Shown: positions 39,549-48,517 of the stretch, piece by piece
Layout of the letters: each line of letters begins with the position of its first letter
How positions within the stretch are numbered: position 1 is the stretch's first letter
The notes under the pieces: model-generated
What the model was told of the DNA's origin: nothing
Seen by the model: only the letters and a program-made list of their open reading frames with translations
Databases searched by the model: none
NCBI RefSeq assembly: GCF_003944715.1
Contig: NZ_RWIT01000002.1
Span: 310,001-374,000, forward strand
Direction of reading: 5' to 3'
Length of the DNA stretch: 64,000 nt
DNA from: Hymenobacter rigui
GTDB lineage: Bacteria > Bacteroidota > Bacteroidia > Cytophagales > Hymenobacteraceae
Translations under genes and position numbers: made by a program

Positions 39549-41399
39549 ATGTCCGATTCTGCCAATTCCAACTTCGGTTTCTCTACCAGTCAGCACGATA
39601 TTCGCACGGCCAATCCGCTGCCCCGCGCCGTGCTGCGCACCAACAATTACCTGCTGCTGGATGGGGAGTGGAAGTTTGCCCTGGACCCGGAGGATGCAGG
39701 CCTGCGCGACCTGTGGTACCTCTCGCACCCGTACACCAGCACCGCCAGCTGGCCGGGCTCCGTGGAGGACCATCTAAAGCAGGCCCTGCCCGATACCCCC
39801 GGCTGGCGCGACAAAGTAGTGGTGTGGTACGAGCGGGAATTCCCCCTGCCGGAACGCGACGACACGGACACCAACTCGCTGTTTCAGCTCACATTCGGGG
39901 CCTGCGGCTATGAAACCCGTGTATGGCTCAACGGCTTTCTGCTTTCCACTATTGAGGGCGAAGAGGTACACTACGGGGAATACACCTCGTTTTCGTTTGA
40001 GCTGCGTGAAGAACACCTGCGGCCGGTAAACCGCCTCACAGTGCGCATTGTGGACACGATGGATGCCGAAACGCCCCGGGGTAAGCAGGAGTCGCACGTG
40101 TACAAGCGGGGCGGCATCTGGTACCAGACCTATACCGGAGCCGTGCGCAGCGTGTGGCTGGAAATGGTGGAGCGCAACCGCCTCCGCTCCCGCGTGGGGG
40201 TGGATAGCGTAATTGAAGATCAACTGGTGCGCTTTAACCTGACCACCCGCATCCACGACCCGGGCATATATACGCTTCGCCTGCAGGTATTCGACCAGGT
40301 GGCGCCCACTCCTCAACCCCTGGCCACCTCCGATTTTACGCTCCGCCTGGAAACGGGTCAGCGGCGGCAGCGGGTGGTTATGGAGCTCACCGGGGCCCAC
40401 CTCTGGGAGCCCGGCGCGCCTACGTTGTACCGCCTCGTAGCGCAACTAATTGACGACAGGGGCTACTCCGCCCAGATTGAAACTCATTTCGGCCTGCGCA
40501 AAATTGAATCGCGCGGCAAATTCGTGTACCTCAACAACAAGCCAATCTATCTGGATGGCATTCTGTATCAGCCCGGTACAGCTACTTACGAAGAAATGCA
40601 GCGGCACATGCATGCCATGCAGGCTCTGGGATGCAACTTAGTAAGGGTGCACATTGCCGGCGTCGATCCGCGCATCTATAACCTGGCCGACGAGCTGGGG
40701 CTGCTGCTGTGGGTGGAAGTGCCGAGCCCGCACTCCTCTACCCCCCGGAGCCGGGAAAATCACCGGGCGGAACTGCTGCGCATGCTGGCCCTCATTGAGT
40801 CGCACCCGTCGGTTGTTATCTGGAGCCTGTACAACGAGGACTGGGGAGCTCAGGACATTGCCACCAACCCCGAAACCCGCCGCTACATTATCGATATGTA
40901 TCACTACCTGCAGATTCACCACCCGCAGTTTCTGGTGGTGGACAACGACGGGTGGCAGCATATTTCGCAGGAAGGCCGGCTGAAATCAGATTTGCTGACG
41001 GCCCACGTGTATACGCCGGACGTGAACCGCTGGGCGGAGCTGCTGGACCGTATGGTATACGGCGACCTGGACCATGTGGCAGTACTGCCGCTGGTTATCG
41101 GCGACCCGTTTTTCTACGGCCGACAAAAACCACTGGTTATCAGTGAGTGGGGTGGATTTGGCTTTGCTGACTACGGCGGCCCCCAGAGCGCCGAGGAGCG
41201 CGCGGAGCGTATTCGGCAGTTCAAGCAGGAGTTGCGCAAACGACCCATGGCCGGCGACGTGTATACCCAGGCCACCAATATCGAGGATGAGCGCAACGGT
41301 TTGCTCGATCCACATACAGGTGAGTTGTCCGTGCCGGCCGGGCTACTGGCTTCGCAGCCGCCAAATACGCCTGTTCCACCAGTTGCGCCTGCACCTTAG
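39549..41399 (+). CDS. Glycoside hydrolase family 2 protein (beta-glycosidase)
   Basis: A 616-residue protein. Residues about 35-200 form the GH2 sugar-binding jelly roll (YLLLDGEWKFALDPE, LTFGACGYETRVWLNG), about 200-310 the Ig-like domain, and about 315-590 the TIM barrel. The acid/base pair is in WSLYNEDWG (Glu) and the nucleophile in VISEWGGFG (Glu). No signal peptide is seen, so it is probably cytoplasmic. The substrate (beta-galactoside, mannoside or glucuronide) cannot be fixed by motif. Single gene, convergent with 41409. Confidence 0.88.
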   Translation: MSDSANSNFGFSTSQHDIRTANPLPRAVLRTNNYLLLDGEWKFALDPEDAGLRDLWYLSHPYTSTASWPGSVEDHLKQALPDTPGWRDKVVVWYEREFPLPERDDTDTNSLFQLTFGACGYETRVWLNGFLLSTIEGEEVHYGEYTSFSFELREEHLRPVNRLTVRIVDTMDAETPRGKQESHVYKRGGIWYQTYTGAVRSVWLEMVERNRLRSRVGVDSVIEDQLVRFNLTTRIHDPGIYTLRLQVFDQVAPTPQPLATSDFTLRLETGQRRQRVVMELTGAHLWEPGAPTLYRLVAQLIDDRGYSAQIETHFGLRKIESRGKFVYLNNKPIYLDGILYQPGTATYEEMQRHMHAMQALGCNLVRVHIAGVDPRIYNLADELGLLLWVEVPSPHSSTPRSRENHRAELLRMLALIESHPSVVIWSLYNEDWGAQDIATNPETRRYIIDMYHYLQIHHPQFLVVDNDGWQHISQEGRLKSDLLTAHVYTPDVNRWAELLDRMVYGDLDHVAVLPLVIGDPFFYGRQKPLVISEWGGFGFADYGGPQSAEERAERIRQFKQELRKRPMAGDVYTQATNIEDERNGLLDPHTGELSVPAGLLASQPPNTPVPPVAPAP

Positions 41400-41408
41400 G
41401 CGGCCAGC

Positions 41409-41891
41409 CTATTTCTGCAAGCGCATGATTTTCTGCACAATAGCAGGCAAATCGGCTGTCTTTTCCGGGTCGGTAGGCAGCACAATATCCAGCAGTACGG
41501 GCTGGCCTTTGGCAATTCCGTAGGCTACCAGTTCGTACGCCATGCCGCCAGCATCGGTGGGATAACTCAGGCGAGTTCCCTGAGCCGGCGGCCCATCCAG
41601 AATCACGCAGTCGAATGGCTGTTTCTCAGTGCCTTTGTGCTTCTTTTCTGCCTGCTTGATAAACTGAGCCGGAAACGTCTTCATTACACTGAAATCCAGA
41701 TACATCCACGTTACCTGGTAATTACCACACGTTAGCTGGTATTTATTGTTGGGCGTGCAGCCGGTTTCCACCGGCAGCTCAACGCCGCAGAAATTCAGCG
41801 TGACCGGGGCCACATCGGCGGGAGCCTGTGCCCAGCAGCCAAACGGGATACTCAGCAACAGGGCAAGTAGCAGTTGTACAGGTTGTTTCAT
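41409..41891 (-). CDS. Secreted hypothetical protein
   Basis: A 160-residue protein with a signal peptide (MKQPVQLLLALLLSIPFGCWAQ) and start ATG 41891. The mature part has four cysteines, in NFCG, GCTP, TCGN and FDCV, and a beta-rich middle (YQLTCGNYQVTWMYLDFSV). No domain recognised. Monocistronic, convergent with the GH2 gene. Confidence 0.6.
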   Translation of the reverse strand: MKQPVQLLLALLLSIPFGCWAQAPADVAPVTLNFCGVELPVETGCTPNNKYQLTCGNYQVTWMYLDFSVMKTFPAQFIKQAEKKHKGTEKQPFDCVILDGPPAQGTRLSYPTDAGGMAYELVAYGIAKGQPVLLDIVLPTDPEKTADLPAIVQKIMRLQK

Positions 41892-41990
41892 AAGGGGCAG
41901 GGATGAATAGGTAATGTCCAATGTATAAAACTATATGGATATACTACAAATACGTATCTACTTATTCCAAACCGGCCAGTACCGAGGGGA

Positions 41991-42587
41991 TTAGTGCATC
42001 CGGTCGTCGCGGACCGGCAAGCTGGTGACAATTTCACCTTCAATTTTGAGTAACTCCTGTAAGCGGGCATCCACCTCCTGGGGGTTGCAATATTCTTTGG
42101 CCAGATCCACATAGCTTACAAAATGACCGGCCTCTGAAGCCATCAGCTCATAATAAAACTGGCTGAGCTCAGGATCTGGAATGTGCTTCCACAAGAGCTT
42201 GAACCTTTCGCAGCTACGCGCCTCTATCAGAGCACTTACCAGCAGCTGATCCATTAGCTGCCGCTCCCGGGCTCCGCCCTTGCGCACGTGGCTCATCAGC
42301 TGCACCACGTACTCGTCGCGGCGGGGCCGGCCTAGCTCGTGGCCGCGCTTGTGCAGCTCCTGCAGCACCCGGGCAAAATGCTCCCATTCCTCGGCTACCA
42401 GAGCTGTCAGCTCCTCTACCAGCCGGGTTTTCTCGGGGTATTTCACAATCAGCGAAATACCGGTGCTGGCGGCCTTCTGCTCGCAATAAGCATGGTCCAC
42501 CAGAATATCGACAATGTTCTTGCTGGCAATATCCACCCACCGCGGGTCAGAGTTCAGCTTGAGCTTAAGAATGGTTTTTTCTTTCAT
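41991..42587 (-). CDS. miaE: tRNA hydroxylase MiaE-like
   Basis: A 198-residue all-helical diiron protein of the MiaE family, which hydroxylates ms2i6A37 in tRNA to ms2io6A. Ligand motifs are visible: the helix with DHAYCEQKAAS (Glu), EEWEHF (Glu-His), EARSCERF (Glu) and ASEAGHFV (Glu-His), in the order of a ferritin-like four-helix bundle. Its substrate is the product of MiaB, encoded at 51739 in this window. Single gene with a 22-bp inverted repeat upstream of its start. Confidence 0.85.
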   Translation of the reverse strand: MKEKTILKLKLNSDPRWVDIASKNIVDILVDHAYCEQKAASTGISLIVKYPEKTRLVEELTALVAEEWEHFARVLQELHKRGHELGRPRRDEYVVQLMSHVRKGGARERQLMDQLLVSALIEARSCERFKLLWKHIPDPELSQFYYELMASEAGHFVSYVDLAKEYCNPQEVDARLQELLKIEGEIVTSLPVRDDRMH

Positions 42588-42597
42588 GGAAGCAAGG

Positions 42598-42687
42598 GTG
42601 AAATGGTGAAAGGTGAAGTAGGGACATGATGGGAAGTCGGCACTTCTCCGTTTGTGGGATTCACAACTTCACCTTTCACCATTTCAC
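42598..42687. repeat. Perfect 22-bp inverted repeat
   Basis: Arms 42598-42619 (starting GTGAAATGGTGAAAGG) and 42666-42687 are exact complements with a 46-nt loop. They fill the gap between the miaE start and the porin stop. It may act as a terminator for the porin gene (minus) or be a repeat element. Confidence 0.7.
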
Positions 42688-42690
42688 AAC

Positions 42691-44679
42691 TTAGTTAAAG
42701 AACTGCCAGCGGATACCGAACTCCATCCGGCGCGGAAGAGCTGCGTAGTACGGCGCGGCAAAGTAGCCCGACTGAGGCAGGAACTGGTTGACGTAGGCCA
42801 TTTTCAGGAAGAACCCTACTGTTCGGATGTCACCGCTCAGGAACACATCCACCACCGGCGTATTGCGCACCGTGAAGTGATCCTGCACGTAAAACTGCTG
42901 GGTGCTGGGGCTGTAGTCGTAGGCTTTCCAGCGCGACTGAAAATAGGCCTGCACGCCCGCCTGGCCCAGTAATGCTTTCTTGAATACGTACCCCTGGTAG
43001 TACACCCGCGACTCGCCCACCAGCGCCGGAATGCGCAGACCCGGGTTATCGGCACCCGCTCCGATGGTATAGGTTGCCTGGTTGTCGGCCACGAACTTGC
43101 CCCAGGTGAGGCGGTAGCGGGCCATGAGCGTGGTTAGCTGCCGGGCCGTGCCCAGTTGCTGAGGCGCCCCAAACTGTCCACCCGGCGCGTCGGCCGTGTA
43201 ATACACCAGATTCTGAATATTGGCCACGGTGCCGGCGGCTTCCAGGTAGTGCTTACCCAGCTGCTGGGCTACCTGCACCCGTAGCTGCTGCACCTGCGTA
43301 TTTTGGAAGGAGTCGGTGCTGTTCTCGGTGTGGTCCCAGGCGTAGTGGTTGCCTACCAGCCGCAGCTCGGTGAGTGTGGGAGCATAGCTGCTAATCAGGG
43401 CCTCACCGCGCAATGGCCCCAGGCGGGCAGCCCCGCGCAGCCAGTACTCGGTATTGCCGATGTTGCCGAGCCGGGCCGAGAGCTTCAGCTCACCGGCCGT
43501 TTCAATGGCAAATTGCCGGTACCGGAATGCGGCCGTACCGCCGGCAAACAGCTGCGTGCCCGTCGAATCGGGCAGAGCAGGCCGGAGTACGGCCGGCTCC
43601 CCAATATTGCTGCGGGTGATGAGCCGGAAAGTACGCTGCCGGCCGTACAGGCGGTACTCCACCGCGCTGGTATGCCCCAGTACTCCTACTGTATTCTCCA
43701 GCTGCCGGAACTCGGCCCGGTCGTCGGTGACGGTGGTGGTGCGCCGGATGAGCGGGTAAAAACGCGCCACGCCGCCCGTACTCGACAGGGCCTCGTCGGT
43801 GTACTTATTGAGCTGGCGGCTATAGTCAAAAATGTGAAAAACGGTAAGGCCCCGGCCCAGCAGGCGGTAGGTGTGAGCCAGCCGCAGCTCGTCCCGGTCG
43901 TCCCGGTTGATAGCCTTGGTAAGACTGACTACTTCGCGCTGATAATCAAACAGCTGCGACAGGATAACCTTCCCATTCTCGAAGTCACTGGGAGCGTCCG
44001 GATTGTTAGTGACTAACTGGGGCTGAATGCCACCCTGCTCCGCCACCCGATGCCGGGCAGTGCTGAAGTTGGACATGGCGTGGTAGCGGCCCTCGGGCGA
44101 GTCGTAGCGCACGAAGAACAGGAAGTTGCTGTGTTCTACCTGTCCGGTTTTGGTGTTGGTAACGGCCACCGCCTTGTTGGCCCCGAACCGCTCGTAGGCG
44201 AAGCCCGCGTTAAAGTGTTTTTTCAGGCTGCGGGCGTACGACAGCTCAAAAATCTGCTCGTAGGGGTTGCCCTGGTGGAACCGAAAAAACGTGTAGGGTG
44301 AGCGGGTATCGTAATACGGCACATCGGCCGCGTTGCGGGCGTACTTATCGAATACGTTACGGCCCAGGCGGGCACCCAGCTTCAGGTTAGGCTCCCAGAG
44401 CAGCCGCCGCGAAGCCGTGCCAAAGTTGCCCAGATCCTGCTGAAACGTAGTATCGTGGGCCCAGTAGCGCTGCTGGGGCAGGCGGGTGAGCGTGGTATCA
44501 ATAACTTGGCCCAACGTGTCTTCGCGCAGCAAATCCCGCTCCTTCAGAATAAAGGTAGTGTGCGCCCCGTAGCGCACCTTAGTGGAGTCATCGAGCACCT
44601 GTGCCTGGCCCGTGGCCGGCAATAGCCCCACCCCCAGCAGGGCAGCCACGGGCAACGCCTGGCGCACCCGGCAGCGCAC
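42691..44679 (-). CDS. Putative outer-membrane porin (Bacteroidota type)
   Basis: About 660 residues from GTG 44679 (MRCRVRQALPVAALLGVGLLPATGQAQ), which gives a good signal peptide. An ATG at 44850 would give a longer frame overlapping lpxK by 116 bases and lacking a signal, and a TTG at 44742 is another option. The mature protein has many alternating amphipathic strands and ends in RRMEFGIRWQFFN, with terminal aromatics as in beta barrels. It matches the putative porin family (PF14121-like) by pattern: RYWAHDTTFQQDLGN, NPYEQIFELSY. It is downstream of lpxK on the same strand. Confidence 0.75.
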   Translation of the reverse strand: MRCRVRQALPVAALLGVGLLPATGQAQVLDDSTKVRYGAHTTFILKERDLLREDTLGQVIDTTLTRLPQQRYWAHDTTFQQDLGNFGTASRRLLWEPNLKLGARLGRNVFDKYARNAADVPYYDTRSPYTFFRFHQGNPYEQIFELSYARSLKKHFNAGFAYERFGANKAVAVTNTKTGQVEHSNFLFFVRYDSPEGRYHAMSNFSTARHRVAEQGGIQPQLVTNNPDAPSDFENGKVILSQLFDYQREVVSLTKAINRDDRDELRLAHTYRLLGRGLTVFHIFDYSRQLNKYTDEALSSTGGVARFYPLIRRTTTVTDDRAEFRQLENTVGVLGHTSAVEYRLYGRQRTFRLITRSNIGEPAVLRPALPDSTGTQLFAGGTAAFRYRQFAIETAGELKLSARLGNIGNTEYWLRGAARLGPLRGEALISSYAPTLTELRLVGNHYAWDHTENSTDSFQNTQVQQLRVQVAQQLGKHYLEAAGTVANIQNLVYYTADAPGGQFGAPQQLGTARQLTTLMARYRLTWGKFVADNQATYTIGAGADNPGLRIPALVGESRVYYQGYVFKKALLGQAGVQAYFQSRWKAYDYSPSTQQFYVQDHFTVRNTPVVDVFLSGDIRTVGFFLKMAYVNQFLPQSGYFAAPYYAALPRRMEFGIRWQFFN

Positions 44680-44734
44680 CGTGGATGCGGCGCAGCGGGC
44701 CGGCTTGGCAGAGAAAAAAGCAGTCAGCAGTGAG

Positions 44735-45799
44735 TCAGACAACAACGTGGGGCGGAAAATAAGCGGTGAGCTGCTCCGCGAGCCGGGCAGCACCGTCGGC
44801 CAGGAAACGAACTTCAATAGGAATGTAAAATACGGGCAAATTGCGCACACTTGCAGCCAAATGTGGCTCCATCAGGCGCGCGGCGTCCTTCTGTGTAGTC
44901 AGAACGCATTGACCCGGCTGTAATTGCGCCGCCAGCGCCTGCAGGTCGGCGGGCGAGAAGGCGTGGTGGTCGGCGAAGCGGGCGTGGTGCCGGATGCGGT
45001 AGCCGGCTTCCGCCAGATACTCCACCAACGGCCCGGGCTGGGCAATACCCGTCAGCAACACCACTTCCGGCCCGGGCTGGACGCTGGCGGCGGTGCCGGG
45101 CACCGCCACCGGCGCGCCGTAGGCATACCCCGAAAACAGCACCGGCACATCGGGCCGGGCGTAGCGCCGGATGCGCCGGGTAATCTGCTGCTGCTCCGCG
45201 GCCGGCAGCTGCAGGGGGCATTTGGTTACAATAATCACGTCGGCGCGGCGGGCTCCACGGCGGCTTTCGCGCAGGCGGCCGGCGGGCAACACCCAATCCT
45301 GGTAAAAGGGCCGTTGCTGCTCGGTGAGCAGGATATTGCAGGCCGGCTGCACGCGGCGGTGCTGGTAGGCATCATCCAGCACTACGGCCGTGAGGTCGGG
45401 CACCTCTTGGAGCAGCTGCCGGATGCCCGCCACCCGGTCTTCGCACAAGGCCACCGGCACCTGCCCGGCAAACTGCTGAAACTGCTGCAGCGGCTCGTCG
45501 CCCACGGTGGCGGCGGTATCGGTGGGGCTGGTGAGGCGGTAGCCGCGGGTGCGGCGGCCGTAGCCCCGACTCAGCAACGCTGGGCGCTGCCCCTGCTGCC
45601 GCAGCCACTGCACCAGCCAGGTCACGTGGGGCGTTTTACCGGTGCCGCCCACCCGCAGGTTGCCCACGTTCAGCACGGGCACCTCCGGGAAGGCCGTCTG
45701 CGGCTTCCAGCCTTGCTCGTACAGCCAGTTGCGCCCGGCCATTACGGCCGCGTACAGCCAGCTCAGGGGCAGCAGCAGGTAGGAAAGCAGGTTTGGCAT
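44735..45799 (-). CDS. lpxK: Tetraacyldisaccharide 4'-kinase
   Basis: A 354-residue inner-membrane-associated kinase that phosphorylates the 4' position of the lipid A precursor. One N-terminal membrane segment (LLSYLLLPLSWLYAAVMAG) is followed by the Walker A region VGGTGKTPHVTWL and then GYGRRTRGY, LDDAYQHRRV and DVIIVTKCP. The start is ATG 45799; a longer frame to 45841 would run past the promoter box. A TACCTTTG box ends about 10 bases upstream of the ATG. It is probably followed by the porin gene in one transcript (55 bases between). Confidence 0.9.
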   Translation of the reverse strand: MPNLLSYLLLPLSWLYAAVMAGRNWLYEQGWKPQTAFPEVPVLNVGNLRVGGTGKTPHVTWLVQWLRQQGQRPALLSRGYGRRTRGYRLTSPTDTAATVGDEPLQQFQQFAGQVPVALCEDRVAGIRQLLQEVPDLTAVVLDDAYQHRRVQPACNILLTEQQRPFYQDWVLPAGRLRESRRGARRADVIIVTKCPLQLPAAEQQQITRRIRRYARPDVPVLFSGYAYGAPVAVPGTAASVQPGPEVVLLTGIAQPGPLVEYLAEAGYRIRHHARFADHHAFSPADLQALAAQLQPGQCVLTTQKDAARLMEPHLAASVRNLPVFYIPIEVRFLADGAARLAEQLTAYFPPHVVV

Positions 45800-45808
45800 G
45801 ACTGGCGG

Positions 45809-45841
45809 CAAAGGTAACGGTTGGCCCGCGCTGAACTGCAA
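45809..45841 (-). promoter_or_regulatory. lpxK promoter
   Basis: On the minus strand TTG (complement of 45839-45841), 22 bases, then TACCTTTG (complement of 45809-45816), giving a good match to the Bacteroidota promoter with a leader of only a few bases. Confidence 0.65.
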
Positions 45842-45893
45842 GAAACCATTGCCGCCTCCCTATCCTTCTGTCCTTGCCACCGTAAGGCAGCCT

Positions 45894-46577
45894 ATGCCCT
45901 TCGCCGACCGCCTGCTCCAGTTCCTTACCGAATTTCCGCCGCCACCCGCATTGCCCGAGGGCGTAGAGGCGTACAGCCCGTACCAGGAACCGGGGCCGCG
46001 GGAGCTGCTTACGCAGTTTGCCCGGCAGTATTACACCGGCGAGCAGCCCCGGGTGGCCTTATTAGGCATCAACCCGGGCCGCCTGGGCAACGGCCGCACC
46101 GGCGTGGCCTTCACCGACCCCGCCACCCTCGCCGACTGGGGCATTCCCAACGAGCTGCCGCGCCGCCGGGAGCCATCCAGCGAGTTTGTACAGCAGGTGA
46201 TTCTGGCTATGGGCGGCCCGGCAGCCTTCTACCAGCGGTTTTTCCTGGGCTCCCTCTACCCTCTGGTGCTTCTGAAGGACGGCCGCAACTATAACTTCTA
46301 CGACTCACCGGCCGTAACCGACGCGCTATGGCCCAGTATCCAAAATTCGCTGCGGCAGCAGGTAGCGGAAGTGGGCCTGAGCCGGCGCGCGGCCGTGTGC
46401 CTGGGTCGCCGCAACGCGCAGTACCTGCAGCGGCTGAATGAAGAGCTGCAGCTATTCGACCAGATTCATGTGCTTGACCACCCACGGTTTTTGATGCAGT
46501 ATAAGCGCAAGAACCTCGTAGAAAACGTGGCCCGTTACGTGCAGGTGCTGGAACAGGCCGCCCACAGTCCCAAGTAG
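45894..46577 (+). CDS. SMUG2-like uracil-DNA glycosylase family protein (DUF4918)
   Basis: A 227-residue protein; ATG 45894 (MPFADRLLQFL) is preferred over an upstream in-frame start that would overlap the lpxK promoter. LLGINPGRLGNGRTGVAFTD matches the G-x-NPG-x2-G active-site loop of SMUG-type glycosylases, and HVLDHPRFLMQYKRK matches the C-terminal His motif. It removes uracil or oxidised pyrimidines from DNA. Divergent from lpxK, 39 bases before the Nif3-family gene. Confidence 0.75.
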   Translation: MPFADRLLQFLTEFPPPPALPEGVEAYSPYQEPGPRELLTQFARQYYTGEQPRVALLGINPGRLGNGRTGVAFTDPATLADWGIPNELPRRREPSSEFVQQVILAMGGPAAFYQRFFLGSLYPLVLLKDGRNYNFYDSPAVTDALWPSIQNSLRQQVAEVGLSRRAAVCLGRRNAQYLQRLNEELQLFDQIHVLDHPRFLMQYKRKNLVENVARYVQVLEQAAHSPK

Positions 46578-46616
46578 AGCGGTTACTTTTGGCGTTTCAT
46601 CCTACTATTATTCCCC

Positions 46617-47717
46617 ATGGCTAAACTGCTCGACCTGATGCGGGTGCTGGAACAGACCGCTCCCCTGGCCTATCAGGAAAGCTACGACAACGCCGGCCTG
46701 CAGTGCGGCGACCCACAGATGGAGGTGCGCGGCGTGCTCATTGCCCTCGACTGCACTCCGGCCGTGGTGGACGAGGCTCTGCGCCGGGGCTGCAACGTGG
46801 TGGTGGCCCACCACCCGCTCATCTTCAAGCCCCTCAAACGCCTCACCGGGGCCAATGAAGTCGAGCAAACGTTGCTCAAGGCCATTCGCCACGACGTGGC
46901 TCTCTACGCCGCCCACACCAACCTCGACAGCGTGCTGCACGGCGTGAACCGCAAGCTGGGCGAGAAGCTGGGCCTGCAGAACCTGCGCATCCTCGACCCC
47001 AAGCCCGGGCTGCTGGGCAAGCTCATCACCTACGTGCCTTCCACCCACACCCAGGCCGTGCTGCAGGCGCTGTACGCCGCCGGTGCGGGCCAGATTGGGC
47101 AATACGCAGAGTGCAGCTTCCGCTCCGAAGGCACCTTCACCTTTACCCCGGGCCCGGAAACAAACCCGTTCAGCGGCCAGCCCGGCCAGCCGCACACCGG
47201 CCCCGAGGACCGCGTGGAAGTGCTGCTGCCCCTGCACCTGCAGGCGGCGGCCCTGCGCGCCCTGCGCCAGGCTCACCCTTACGAGGAAGTGGCCTACGAG
47301 CTGATCAAGCTGGAAAATCTGCACCAGGAGGTAGGCTCCGGCATGGTGGGTGAGCTGCCCGAGCCCCTTACCCCCGCCGAGTTCCGGCAGCGGCTGCGCA
47401 CTGCGTTGGGCGTGCCCGTAGTGAAGCACACCGAGTTTGGGGAGCCTATTCGCACGGTGGCGCTGTGCGGCGGGGCGGGCAGCTTTCTGATTGGCAAAGC
47501 CCGCGCCGCCGGGGCCCAGGCCTACGTAACCGGCGACCTGAAATACCACGAATACTTCCTGCCCGAAGGGGGCTTGATGCTCTGCGACGTAGGCCATTTT
47601 GAGAGCGAGCAGTTCACCGGCGAAATCTTCCGGGATTTGCTTATGGGCAACTTTGGAAGTACTTTTGCGCTCTTCATTGCAGAGACCCTCACCAACCCTG
47701 TCCGTTATGATTTCTAA
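46617..47717 (+). CDS. Nif3-like dinuclear metal-centre protein
   Basis: A 366-residue DUF34/Nif3 family protein. Metal ligands are visible in YDNAGLQCGD, VAHHPLIFKPL, ALYAAHTNLDS and the C-terminal DVGHFESEQF. The extra about 110 residues in the middle (about 130-240) are the inserted domain found in long Nif3 forms. The enzyme activity of the family is not settled; older annotations call it a GTP cyclohydrolase 1 type 2 homologue. A TACTTTTG box (46584-46591) lies 25 bases before the ATG. It overlaps the next gene by 11 bases. Confidence 0.85.
   Translation: MAKLLDLMRVLEQTAPLAYQESYDNAGLQCGDPQMEVRGVLIALDCTPAVVDEALRRGCNVVVAHHPLIFKPLKRLTGANEVEQTLLKAIRHDVALYAAHTNLDSVLHGVNRKLGEKLGLQNLRILDPKPGLLGKLITYVPSTHTQAVLQALYAAGAGQIGQYAECSFRSEGTFTFTPGPETNPFSGQPGQPHTGPEDRVEVLLPLHLQAAALRALRQAHPYEEVAYELIKLENLHQEVGSGMVGELPEPLTPAEFRQRLRTALGVPVVKHTEFGEPIRTVALCGGAGSFLIGKARAAGAQAYVTGDLKYHEYFLPEGGLMLCDVGHFESEQFTGEIFRDLLMGNFGSTFALFIAETLTNPVRYDF
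47636..47667 (+). promoter_or_regulatory. Internal promoter for the zinc-ribbon gene
   Basis: TTTG (47636-47639), 20 bases, TACTTTTG (47660-47667), inside the 3' end of the Nif3-family gene and 39 bases before the next ATG. It could allow independent expression of the zinc-ribbon gene. Confidence 0.6.
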
Positions 47718-48456
47718 TCCGTCCGCGGAAATACCGGTTGCCAGTAAGCTGGAAGCCCTCCTGAACCTGCAGCGCATTGACTCGCAACTCGACGAAATCC
47801 GTCGCGTGCGGGGCGATTTGCCCGAAGAAGTGCAGGACCTGGAGGACGAAATTGCGGGCTACGAGGTGCGCGTAAGCAAGTTCGACGAGGAAATTTCCGG
47901 CCTCAACGACCAGATCAAGCAGCGCAAGCAGAACGCCAAAGACGCCGACGGCCTGATTAAGCGCTACGAAGACCAGCAGACCAACGTGCGCAACAACCGT
48001 GAGTACGAGGCCATTGCCAAGGAAATCGAGTTGCAGAAGCTGGAAATTCAGATTTCCGAGAAGAAGATCAAAGAAGCTCAGTACCAGATTGAGCTGAAAA
48101 ACCAGGAAATCAGCGGCACCAAGCAGAAGCTCGACGAGCGGAAGAAAGACCTCGACAACAAGAAGTCGGAGCTGGAAACCATCGTGGGGGAAAGCGAAGC
48201 CGATGAGAAGAAACTGATGGACGAGCGGGCCGAAGCCGTGAAGCCGGTGGAAGACCGTCTGCTGATGGCTTACACCCGCATCCGCGGCAACGTACGCAAC
48301 GGTCTGGCCGTGGTAACGGTAAAGCGTGACGCCTGCGGCGGCTGCTTCAACACCGTACCGCCCCAGCGCCAAGCCGACATCATCGCCCACAAGAAAATCA
48401 TCGTGTGCGAGCACTGCGGCCGCGTTCTGGCCGATGTAGAAGCCCGCAACGCCTAA
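47707..48456 (+). CDS. Coiled-coil C4 zinc-ribbon protein
   Basis: A 249-residue protein. Start ATG 47707 (MISNPSAEIPVASKLEALLN). Residues about 15-190 form a long antiparallel coiled coil. The C-terminus is a zinc ribbon of the zf-RING_7/CT398 type: CGGCFNTVPPQ, then CEHCGRVL. Members occur next to Nif3 genes in many bacteria, as here, and are thought to interact with other proteins through the coil; the function is not established. A strong terminator follows. Confidence 0.85.
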   Translation: MISNPSAEIPVASKLEALLNLQRIDSQLDEIRRVRGDLPEEVQDLEDEIAGYEVRVSKFDEEISGLNDQIKQRKQNAKDADGLIKRYEDQQTNVRNNREYEAIAKEIELQKLEIQISEKKIKEAQYQIELKNQEISGTKQKLDERKKDLDNKKSELETIVGESEADEKKLMDERAEAVKPVEDRLLMAYTRIRGNVRNGLAVVTVKRDACGGCFNTVPPQRQADIIAHKKIIVCEHCGRVLADVEARNA

Positions 48457-48476
48457 GTGTATTTGCGTTTTTAGAG

Positions 48477-48511
48477 AAGAACGGCCTTGTTTTCGGGGCC
48501 GTTCTTTTTTT
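48477..48511 (+). terminator. Terminator of the Nif3/zinc-ribbon unit
   Basis: AAGAACGGCC (48477-48486) pairs with GGCCGTTCTT (48497-48506), followed by a T run to 48511. Confidence 0.85.
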
Positions 48512-48517
48512 GTTCTT